DNA from: UBA2040 sp002332715
GTDB taxonomy: Bacteria; Bacteroidota; Bacteroidia; Flavobacteriales_D; Crocinitomicaceae
Direction of reading: 5' to 3'
Length of the DNA: 7,801 nt
Assembly (NCBI GenBank): GCA_029242295.1
Contig: JAQWUF010000103.1
Location: 1 to 7,801, forward strand
Within the stretch, counting starts at the first letter, position 1. Each line of letters starts with the position of its first letter. Positions 1-6,364 of the stretch are shown in pieces. Position numbers and translations under genes: made by a program. Below the pieces are notes generated by a model. The model was given only the letters and a program-made list of their open reading frames with translations. It was not told where the DNA came from and did no database searches.

Positions 1-1371
1 ACTCCATCTGCAGAACAAACATTCATAGCTGGTGGATTAGGATTAACTGCTGACATTACATTAAGTGCTCCTGCAGATTTTGAAATTTCATTAACAACAG
101 GAACTGGGTTTGCAACTACATTGACATTGCCACAAGTAGCAGGTGTTGTTTCACCCACTACGATATACACACGTGGAAACTCGCTTGTTCAAGGAGCGTT
201 CAACGGAAGCATTGTTGGAACTTCTTTAGGTGCAGTAAATGATACTGTTCTTGTTTCAGGGGTTGCAGATGATTATGTATACTCAACAATAGATTTAATC
301 TCAGTGGTTGATACAAACGGAGTCGCAGTATCATTAAACCAATTGGTAGAAGTAACTGGAGTTGTTCACTGTATAGATTTTGATGGAAACAACGGATATA
401 GTTTAACGATCATAGATGGATCAATGGAAGGTATCAACTTATTCTCATTTAATGACGTTTCTGGTTATACAGCGCCTATGGAAGGGGATTCTGTGCGTGT
501 TTTTGGGGAAATTGGTCAATATAATGGTTTACTTCAGGTTGCAGCAGACTCTATAGAATTGTTAGCACAGGGTGTTGGAACAATGAGCCCAACAATAGTA
601 ACTATTTTAGATGAATCAACAGAGTCTCAGCATATTCAAATGGATAATTTGACTTTTGTAACACCCATAGCTACATTTCCAGCGGGAAGTACAAATATTG
701 ATGTAACAGACGGAACAAACACATTCACTATCCGAATTGACAGTGATACAGACATCCCAGGTGCAGCAGCTCCTCAAGGTCCATTTAATGTTATCGGTGT
801 GGGTGGTCAATTTGATAATTCATCTCCTTACACTTCTGGATACCAATTGTTCCCTTGTGGTTTGATGAGTTTCCAGCCTGCTTGTGTAGTTCCTTCAAAT
901 GCAACGACAACAACAAATCCTTCAACAGCAATGGCGACAGCGATGGGTCCTGGCATCACATACCAATGGATTAACTGTGCAGGTAACACAACAATTGCAG
1001 GTGCAACATCTCAATCGTTTACCGCAACTGCTGCTGGTAACTATGCCGTTATTGTAATGGCTGGTTCTCCTACTTGTGCTGATACGTCAACTTGTATTGC
1101 TCTTGTAGCGTCAACACAAGGATTGAACGAAAATGCATTGTTTGATGCAATTAACGTTTACCCAAATCCAGTAAATGATGTATTGACAATCAAAAACGCG
1201 TCAAACACAACGCTTACTTTTGAAGTAGTTGATATCAATGGAAAAGTAATTTCAGCAACGAACACAGTTGATAATTCTGCTACCATTTCAACATCAAACT
1301 GGAACAAAGGAGTATACTTTGTGAAGTTTACATCTGAATCAGCAAGCGCTGTATTTAAGATTGTAAAATAA
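1..1371 (+). CDS. T9SS type A sorting-domain secreted protein with tandem OB-fold-like modules (5' end outside window)
   Basis: The frame is open from base 1, so the gene starts to the left; the TTG at 121 is internal. The window shows the last 456 residues. Residues 1-70 look like a beta-sandwich repeat common in large Bacteroidota secreted proteins. Residues about 77-191 and 192-290 look like two OB-fold modules of the type attached to secreted nucleases; the second contains the stretches TDGTNTFTIRIDSDTD and SSPYTSGYQLFP. Residues about 316-366 form a cysteine-containing Ig-like module (YQW near its start). The end, from about residue 375, is a type A T9SS sorting domain: VYPNP at 386-390, then VVDINGKV, W-N-K-G-V-Y, and a final KIVK. 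By family knowledge the protein crosses the outer membrane through the T9SS and is released or anchored at the surface. No catalytic domain is visible here; it may lie upstream. The sorting domain is near certain, the OB assignment moderate, the overall function unknown. Confidence 0.9.
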   Translation, partial: TPSAEQTFIAGGLGLTADITLSAPADFEISLTTGTGFATTLTLPQVAGVVSPTTIYTRGNSLVQGAFNGSIVGTSLGAVNDTVLVSGVADDYVYSTIDLISVVDTNGVAVSLNQLVEVTGVVHCIDFDGNNGYSLTIIDGSMEGINLFSFNDVSGYTAPMEGDSVRVFGEIGQYNGLLQVAADSIELLAQGVGTMSPTIVTILDESTESQHIQMDNLTFVTPIATFPAGSTNIDVTDGTNTFTIRIDSDTDIPGAAAPQGPFNVIGVGGQFDNSSPYTSGYQLFPCGLMSFQPACVVPSNATTTTNPSTAMATAMGPGITYQWINCAGNTTIAGATSQSFTATAAGNYAVIVMAGSPTCADTSTCIALVASTQGLNENALFDAINVYPNPVNDVLTIKNASNTTLTFEVVDINGKVISATNTVDNSATISTSNWNKGVYFVKFTSESASAVFKIVK

Positions 1372-1391
1372 ATTAAGATTTAATAAAATAT

Positions 1392-1423
1392 AAAAGTCGT
1401 CTCATTCGTGGGGCGACTTTTTT
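1392..1423 (+). terminator. Rho-independent terminator with UUCG loop
   Basis: Bases 1392-1404 pair with 1409-1421 in a 13-bp stem containing two G-T wobbles. The 4-base loop is TTCG (1405-1408) and a run of six T (1418-1423) closes the structure. It lies 20 bases after the stop at 1371, so it ends the transcript of the type A cargo gene and separates it from the downstream peptidase gene. The left arm begins AAAAGTCG, so weaker termination on the other strand is possible, but no leftward gene needs it. Confidence 0.88.
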
Positions 1424-1443
1424 CGTTTATAAACATTTTATCA

Positions 1444-1469
1444 TTGTAAAGAGAATTCTCCTATTTTTG
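1444..1469 (+). promoter_or_regulatory. Probable Bacteroidota-type promoter for the M1 peptidase operon
   Basis: TATTTTTG at 1462-1469 fits the Bacteroidota primary sigma-factor -7 box TAnnTTTG exactly. The best -33 candidate is TTG at 1444-1446, only 15 bases upstream, which is shorter than the usual spacing of about 17-23, so this half is weak. Transcription would begin around 1474-1478, leaving a leader of roughly 10 bases before the ATG at 1486. No Shine-Dalgarno sequence is visible, which is normal in this phylum. The position between a terminator and a gene start supports the call. Confidence 0.5.
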
Positions 1470-1485
1470 TATATAACTATCCCGT

Positions 1486-4461
1486 ATGAAATTCATCATT
1501 TTTATTCTTTCTATTTCCTTGTCAAGTCTTTCGTTTGCCCAATCCGATTGGCAGCAAGAAGTGAATTATGAAATATCGGTTGCCTTAAACGATAACGATC
1601 ACACGCTCGATGGTAAAATTCAAATAGATTATCACAACAACAGCTTTCAAACTTTAGATTTCATCTATATCCATTTATGGGCAAACGCATATAAAGACCA
1701 TACGACCGCATTGGGGAAACAGTTGTACCAATCCGCTAATGATATTTTGAAATTTGGTGATGATTCGCTGAAAGGTGGGTATTCTAAATTGAATTTTCAA
1801 TCTTCAGGAAACAATCTGAAATGGGAGCTCGACGAAAAACACCAAGACATTGCAAAAATTTACCTTCCAAGTGGATTGAAATCAGGGGAAAGCATTATCA
1901 TATCAACCCCATTTATGGTGAAAATTCCTTCTGGTGATATATCCCGTTTGGGCCATGTTGGTCAATCGTATCAAATCACACAATGGTATCCAAAACCGGC
2001 AGTATATGATAAAAATGGTTGGCACCAAATGCCGTATTTATCCCAAGGTGAGTTTTATTCTGAGTATGGATCGTTTGACGTGAAAATCACTTTGCCGGAT
2101 AACTATGTTGTTGGATCCACTGGTGATTTACAAAGTGATGATGAAAAGAACTTTTTGAAAGCCAAATCGACTGAAACTCAAGATTTTCTCAATGGGCCAG
2201 AACAAACAACTCGTCCAAAAAATGAGTTTCCACCTTCGTCTACAACCACAAAAACCTTACACTACAAACAATCAAAAGTGCACGATTTTGCGTGGTTTGC
2301 CGACAAAAGATATCTCGTACTTCAGGACGAAGTAGAATTACCTCACTCGAAACGAATGGTAACAACCTACGTTATGTTCACGCCTAGAAATGCGAACTTG
2401 TGGAAGGATGCATCGGAATACATAAAAGATGGCACCTATTATTACTCACTTTGGAATGGTGATTATCCCTACAACCAAGTTACTGCTGTCGATGGCACAA
2501 TCAGCGCAGGTGGTGGCATGGAATATCCCAATGTTACGGTGATTGGCAATTCTGGTGACGCAACTACTTTAGAAGTTGTAATTGTACATGAAGTCGGCCA
2601 CAATTGGTTTTATGGAATTCTGGGTTCCAACGAACGCGATCATGGTTGGATGGACGAAGGATTGAACACTTTGAATGAAATTCGATACATGCAAACGAAA
2701 TACCCTGGGAACACACAATTGTCTGATCAAGTATTGAACGGCAAGTTTCATTTCGATCATTTGGATTATCACGATCAGGCAGACATAATGTTTCAAGCCA
2801 TTGCTAAACTAGGTGAAGATCAACCGATTGAAACCAAAAGCGCAGATTTCTTGACAATCAACTATGGAATTGTGATGTACCAAAAAACAGGACTAATATT
2901 CCATTACCTCAAGAGCTATTTGGGTGATGAATTGTTCGATAAATGTATGTCGGCTTATTACGAAAAATGGAAATTTAGACATCCGCAACCAGAGGATTTA
3001 CAAGAAGTCATTGAATCTGTTTCAGGCAAAAAATTGGATTGGTTCTTTCACCATTTAATTCAAACGACGAACCACATCGACTATAAAATCTGTAAATTGA
3101 AAAACAATGAGGTGACCGTTAAAAATAGTGGACAAGTGAATGGTCCTATACCTGTAACTCTATCAGATAATGAAGGGCATTCTGAAACAATTTGGTTTGA
3201 GCCTGGAACAGGTAAGAGAAAACAAACCATTAGTGGATTTAAATACGACCTGGCCATTATTGACTCAACGAATCATATACCCGAAATGAACCGCAATAAC
3301 AATATGTTTTCGAACCGAAAAATATTGTTTAAAAAGATCGAGCCTTTGGCATTAGAGCCAATTATTGGAAATAATGATCTAATGAAAACCAATCTTTTCT
3401 GGTCCCCAATGTTAGCCATTAACAGAGGTGACAATTTGATGATAGGAGCTGTATTCCACAACATAGCTGTGACGAATGATCCTTATCAATATTATATCGC
3501 ACCCATGTATTCTTTCAATCGGCAGATGATTTCAGGCCAGGCAGATTTTCACTATACTTTTTTACCCGCTCGATTTGTGAAACAAACAAAACTCGGAATC
3601 GGGGGACGAACTTTTAAATTGGAAGACGCAGTAAAAGGGAACAATAACTTTTATGCGGCGCTTACTCCCTATCTTATAATGAATCTTGGGAATCGAGGAA
3701 ACACACACCCTTGGAGCCACGAATTAATGTTTAAAGGATTGTTTCGTCAAGATGAACCTCGAGGAATGCCAAACCAGCAATCGTATGGTGGATATGGAAA
3801 CTACAAAATTGATTTTTTCAGGGCTGACCATCATTGGCAAACGCAGTTTAGAGCCGATTATCATAGAAACGAGGGTTTGAATACGAATGCAACAAGAGCT
3901 ATGGTAACATCGACTTACCGCTATCGTTACTTAAAAAACAAAATAAAGTCTTGGCTTGAAGTGCGCGTATTCGGTGGGAAAGTATTGGATATTAAAAACG
4001 CGAACTTGACCAATGGCGAAAATAGTTTTGCCTTGGCTGGATCAAATGGAGCGCAAGATTTGTTTTTCGATGATTTGTTTTTCAATCGTTCAAGAATAGC
4101 TTTAGCGCAATATACGCAGCGCTCCAGTAACCAAGGGGGATTCAATTCTACGACATCCTACGGGTATTCCAACGATTGGATGTTTACAGGAAATTTATAT
4201 CTCGATATTCCTGTCAAAAAAGTGCCAGCCGGCGTGTTTTTAGACTATGGTATTTTCCCAAGTGGTCTTTCAACAGAAGCAGCTTGGAACTTTGGTGTGG
4301 CATTGCGGATTCGAAAAATAATGCAGGTTTCCTTCCCAATATTTATGAGTAACAACATTGAAAGTTATTACAGTACAGCTGACTATTTGAAGCGCATTCG
4401 TTTTACATTAAACATGAACTTGAACACCTACTCACCAAAAATTAAAAGTTTAAGAATATGA
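1486..4461 (+). CDS. Secreted M1-family zinc metallopeptidase with C-terminal beta-barrel-like region
   Basis: The 991-residue product starts with a signal peptide (1-18; likely cut after S-F-A18, before QSDW), which supports the ATG at 1486. Residues about 20-200 match the M1 N-terminal beta domain. The catalytic domain (about 210-530) has GGGMEY at 342-347 in place of GAMEN, the zinc site HEVGH (368-372) and third ligand E391 (HExxH-x18-E), and Y460 and Y465 (in YQKTG), which line up with Y378 and Y383 of leukotriene A4 hydrolase. All catalytic residues are therefore present and aminopeptidase activity is expected. A small beta domain follows (about 530-605). Residues about 635-991 are not typical of M1 enzymes: alternating hydrophobic/aromatic strands with polar Gly/Asn turns read as an outer-membrane beta-barrel. 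Inference: the peptidase is tethered to the outer membrane. The side it faces and its substrate are unknown. The 3' end overlaps the next gene by 4 bases. Confidence 0.93.
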   Translation: MKFIIFILSISLSSLSFAQSDWQQEVNYEISVALNDNDHTLDGKIQIDYHNNSFQTLDFIYIHLWANAYKDHTTALGKQLYQSANDILKFGDDSLKGGYSKLNFQSSGNNLKWELDEKHQDIAKIYLPSGLKSGESIIISTPFMVKIPSGDISRLGHVGQSYQITQWYPKPAVYDKNGWHQMPYLSQGEFYSEYGSFDVKITLPDNYVVGSTGDLQSDDEKNFLKAKSTETQDFLNGPEQTTRPKNEFPPSSTTTKTLHYKQSKVHDFAWFADKRYLVLQDEVELPHSKRMVTTYVMFTPRNANLWKDASEYIKDGTYYYSLWNGDYPYNQVTAVDGTISAGGGMEYPNVTVIGNSGDATTLEVVIVHEVGHNWFYGILGSNERDHGWMDEGLNTLNEIRYMQTKYPGNTQLSDQVLNGKFHFDHLDYHDQADIMFQAIAKLGEDQPIETKSADFLTINYGIVMYQKTGLIFHYLKSYLGDELFDKCMSAYYEKWKFRHPQPEDLQEVIESVSGKKLDWFFHHLIQTTNHIDYKICKLKNNEVTVKNSGQVNGPIPVTLSDNEGHSETIWFEPGTGKRKQTISGFKYDLAIIDSTNHIPEMNRNNNMFSNRKILFKKIEPLALEPIIGNNDLMKTNLFWSPMLAINRGDNLMIGAVFHNIAVTNDPYQYYIAPMYSFNRQMISGQADFHYTFLPARFVKQTKLGIGGRTFKLEDAVKGNNNFYAALTPYLIMNLGNRGNTHPWSHELMFKGLFRQDEPRGMPNQQSYGGYGNYKIDFFRADHHWQTQFRADYHRNEGLNTNATRAMVTSTYRYRYLKNKIKSWLEVRVFGGKVLDIKNANLTNGENSFALAGSNGAQDLFFDDLFFNRSRIALAQYTQRSSNQGGFNSTTSYGYSNDWMFTGNLYLDIPVKKVPAGVFLDYGIFPSGLSTEAAWNFGVALRIRKIMQVSFPIFMSNNIESYYSTADYLKRIRFTLNMNLNTYSPKIKSLRI

Positions 4462-5774
4462 TACGGTTTATCGGAATACTTCTTTTTGTACTTCTTTCTA
4501 CCAATTCAATTGGTCAAGATCGCTTTAAACTCATGAACCAATATTTTGATTCTATCGTCAAATACGACGAAGGAATGGGAAGTATTGCCATTTTTGAGAA
4601 TGGAAAAGAACAATTCCGAAGAATTTATGGCTATGCCGACAAGGCAAACAAGAAAAAGGCCAATAAGAAAACGAAATATAGGATTGGTTCCATTTCCAAG
4701 ACCTTTACAGCTGCATGTATCATGCAGTTGGTGGATGAAGGAAGAATAAAACTAGATCAAAAACTGGCTGTTTTTTATCCTGATTTGCCCAATGCTGATA
4801 AAATTTCAATTGAACAGCTATTAAGACACCGATCTGGGCTGCACAATTTTGTAGACGATGCCGATTATTCTGATTATCTAAAAGAAGAACAATCGCGTGA
4901 ATCGCACATGAAACGTTTCATGGCAAAAGGAGTTGATTTCGAACCAGGTGAAAAGTACAGTTATTCGAATACCAATTATGTATTGCTCGCTTTCATTTGC
5001 GAAGACGTGGACGGCATACCGTTCGACGAAATTTTAAAAAAGAGGATAACGAAACCCTTGAAATTGAAAAGCACTCAGCATACAGGTGCTTACAATCTCA
5101 AAAAAAAAGAAGCGTTTTCCTATTATTGGTCAGGTGAATGGCAAGCTGAAAGGCAAACACATGGAAGTGTGAGTATAGGGGCTGGATCGCTGATCAGCGC
5201 GGTAAGTGATTTAAATCGTTTTTTCTACGCTTTGGAGAATGGAAAATTAGTCTCTGCCCTTGCATATGAAAGAATGAAAACAATGGTGGAAGGTTATGGT
5301 CTTGGTCTTTTCCCTATCCCTTGGAAGGAGGATGTAGGTTATGGACACACAGGAGGAATAGATGGTTTTCAATCTGTTTTGGCCTATTTTCCTGAACACA
5401 AGGTGTATGTTGCCTTCTGTGGAAACGGTATTAAATTGGCGAGAAATGAGATTGTTCTTACTGCTGTTGGCATGTACTTCAAAGAAACTACAAAAATCCC
5501 CGACCTATCACCAAAGGAAAGTCTTTTAATAAAAGATGTAACTCCTTATATTGGAAAATACACGAGCGCAGATATTGATCTGGAAATTGATATTTCGGGA
5601 TCCAATGGTGTTTTAAGTGCACAAGCCACAGGTCAATCTATTTTTCCATTGACAGCAGAAGATGAAAATACTTTCATTTTTAAGCCTGCCGGTATCACCA
5701 TGCGTTTTGATCTCAATACCTCGAGTTTTATTCTGGAGCAAGGTGGCGGAAAGTTTGTTTTTCAAAAGAAATAG
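4458..5774 (+). CDS. Exported serine hydrolase, class C beta-lactamase/esterase family (SxxK)
   Basis: The 438-residue product starts at an ATG overlapping the preceding stop (ATGA), so translation is probably coupled to the M1 peptidase. A hydrophobic N-terminus (about 1-19, cut near G19/Q20) supports this start and export; there is no lipobox cysteine. The catalytic triad motifs are in order: S78-I-S-K81 (nucleophile Ser, general-base Lys), Y169-S-N171, and H297-T-G-G300, where His replaces the KTG lysine of true class C beta-lactamases. That substitution is typical of the broad family of esterases, D-aminopeptidases and peptidase-like proteins rather than drug-hydrolysing enzymes. Residues about 345-438 form a separate beta-rich C-terminal domain of the lipocalin-like/DUF3471 kind (PYIGKYTS near its start). 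The substrate cannot be read from sequence; a peptide or ester role beside the peptidase is plausible. Resistance to beta-lactams should not be assumed. Confidence 0.92.
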   Translation: MIRFIGILLFVLLSTNSIGQDRFKLMNQYFDSIVKYDEGMGSIAIFENGKEQFRRIYGYADKANKKKANKKTKYRIGSISKTFTAACIMQLVDEGRIKLDQKLAVFYPDLPNADKISIEQLLRHRSGLHNFVDDADYSDYLKEEQSRESHMKRFMAKGVDFEPGEKYSYSNTNYVLLAFICEDVDGIPFDEILKKRITKPLKLKSTQHTGAYNLKKKEAFSYYWSGEWQAERQTHGSVSIGAGSLISAVSDLNRFFYALENGKLVSALAYERMKTMVEGYGLGLFPIPWKEDVGYGHTGGIDGFQSVLAYFPEHKVYVAFCGNGIKLARNEIVLTAVGMYFKETTKIPDLSPKESLLIKDVTPYIGKYTSADIDLEIDISGSNGVLSAQATGQSIFPLTAEDENTFIFKPAGITMRFDLNTSSFILEQGGGKFVFQKK

Positions 5775-5811
5775 TATGCGGTTGACTTGATCGTTTTAAA
5801 TTTATTTGGTT
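5775..5811. other. Short convergent intergenic gap, no clear terminator
   Basis: Between the serine hydrolase stop and the 3' end of the inverted GNAT pseudogene I see only a weak imperfect pairing (TTTGG at 5805-5809 with CCAA at 5821-5824, 11-base loop) and no T-run. The rightward transcript may continue into the pseudogene and end further on, possibly at the hairpin at 6313-6348. Confidence 0.4.
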
Positions 5812-6257
5812 CTACTTGTTCCAATAATAATGATTGTGGTCCATATCCAAGCTAAATTCTCTATTTGGGTATAGACTATTGCCGATGTCATTTGATTTTG
5901 CAGTTTCTAAAAGAAGTCCACAAGCATTGGTCTCATCACACAGCATTTTTGACACTTGTATTAACTTTTTCGAGATTACCTTTGCCTCTATGATTTTCAT
6001 GGACATACATATCATTGAGCAACCATCAGCGTTGCATCTTTGTAGAAGAAAAAATTGGATAAAGCTGAACAAACCCTAAAACTGATATCGAATCAATTAC
6101 TCCAGTATAAAACAGAATCTTCATGGGTTATCCGATCCGAAATAAATTTTTCAGCTTTAACAATATCGGACTCTTTTTTATAAAAAACTCTTTAACGATC
6201 AAATAAGACAGTTAAAGGTTTTAAGTCATTTTTAGTTGCTCGTCTTATCTCAATCAT
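5812..6257 (-). pseudogene. Decayed GNAT-family N-acetyltransferase gene
   Basis: Joining three minus-strand frames rebuilds an almost full-length GNAT protein of about 147 residues, close to the usual 150. Segment 1 (6257 down to about 6105) starts at an ATG: MIEIRRATKNDLKPL, the classic GNAT N-terminus, then ESDIVKAEKFISDRITHEDS. It is broken by TAA at 6192-6194, probably a former Tyr codon. Near 6104 the frame shifts to segment 2 (about 6103-5978): LGFVQLYPIFSSTKMQR, then TGA at 6026-6028, then WLLNDMYVHENHRGKG, the acetyl-CoA-binding motif A region. An extra base near 5977 shifts to segment 3 (5976-5812): ISKKLIQVSKMLCDETNACG, LLLETAKSNDIGNSLYPN and a final HNHYYWNK before TAG. GNAT enzymes move acetyl groups from acetyl-CoA to amines; this copy cannot make a working protein. 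Several lesions spread along the gene argue against one sequencing error. Family identity is from my recognition of the motifs, not a search. Confidence 0.85.
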
Positions 6258-6312
6258 TCTATTTGAATTATCTACTCTTTACAATGCTTTATGCCTCGCT
6301 GTAGAGAGATGA
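6258..6312 (-). other. Upstream remnant of the GNAT pseudogene, no convincing promoter
   Basis: This short stretch lies between the pseudogene start (ATG at 6257) and the terminator hairpin of the leftward surface-protein gene. On the minus strand it contains ATTG but no clean TAnnTTTG box; the nearest match, TAATTC, fits only half. Any promoter has probably decayed or is too weak to recognise. Confidence 0.35.
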
Positions 6313-6348
6313 AAAAGCCCCAATTCTAATGAAAGAATTGGGGCTTTT
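6313..6348 (-). terminator. Perfect 15-bp hairpin terminator, possibly bidirectional
   Basis: Bases 6313-6327 (AAAAGCCCCAATTCT) are exactly complementary to 6334-6348, with a 6-base loop at 6328-6333. The G/C-rich core is flanked by A's on the left and T's on the right, giving a U-tract on either strand. It begins 17 bases beyond the stop codon at 6365-6367 of the leftward type B surface-protein gene, so it mainly ends that transcript. It could also stop rightward read-through from the serine hydrolase, which has no terminator of its own. Confidence 0.92.
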
Positions 6349-6364
6349 AAATTTATTCTATTTC

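Noticed and set aside
121..123. TTG as the start of the first gene.
   Set aside because: The same frame is open back to base 1 and the upstream codons continue the same beta-sandwich domain, so the real start is outside the window.
5812..6072. An 86-codon minus-strand open frame as a stand-alone small gene.
   Set aside because: It starts at a TTG two codons after an in-frame stop. Its last 55 or so codons are the true-frame 3' end of the GNAT pseudogene; its first part is out of frame with the recognisable GNAT sequence.
5834..6079. An 81-codon plus-strand open frame.
   Set aside because: It is antisense to the GNAT pseudogene, shows no recognisable motif, and the opposite strand explains the sequence better.
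6055..6183. A 42-codon plus-strand open frame from a TTG, with a promoter-like TTG-N17-CATCTTTG just upstream (6015-6042).
   Set aside because: It looked like a small peptide gene until the minus strand was read; it is the antisense shadow of the GNAT N-terminal half, and the promoter-like match falls inside GNAT codons.
6174..6187. A 14-base palindrome (TTTTTT-AT-AAAAAA) as a possible operator or terminator.
   Set aside because: It is made of the Lys-Lys and Tyr/Phe codons of the GNAT pseudogene and has no G/C stem, so chance AT-rich coding sequence explains it.
6275..6286. A 12-base match (CATTGTAAAGAG on the minus strand) to 1442-1453 upstream of the peptidase gene, as a shared regulatory site.
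   Set aside because: In AT-rich DNA of this length a few 12-base matches are expected by chance, and only one of the two copies is followed by a good TAnnTTTG box.
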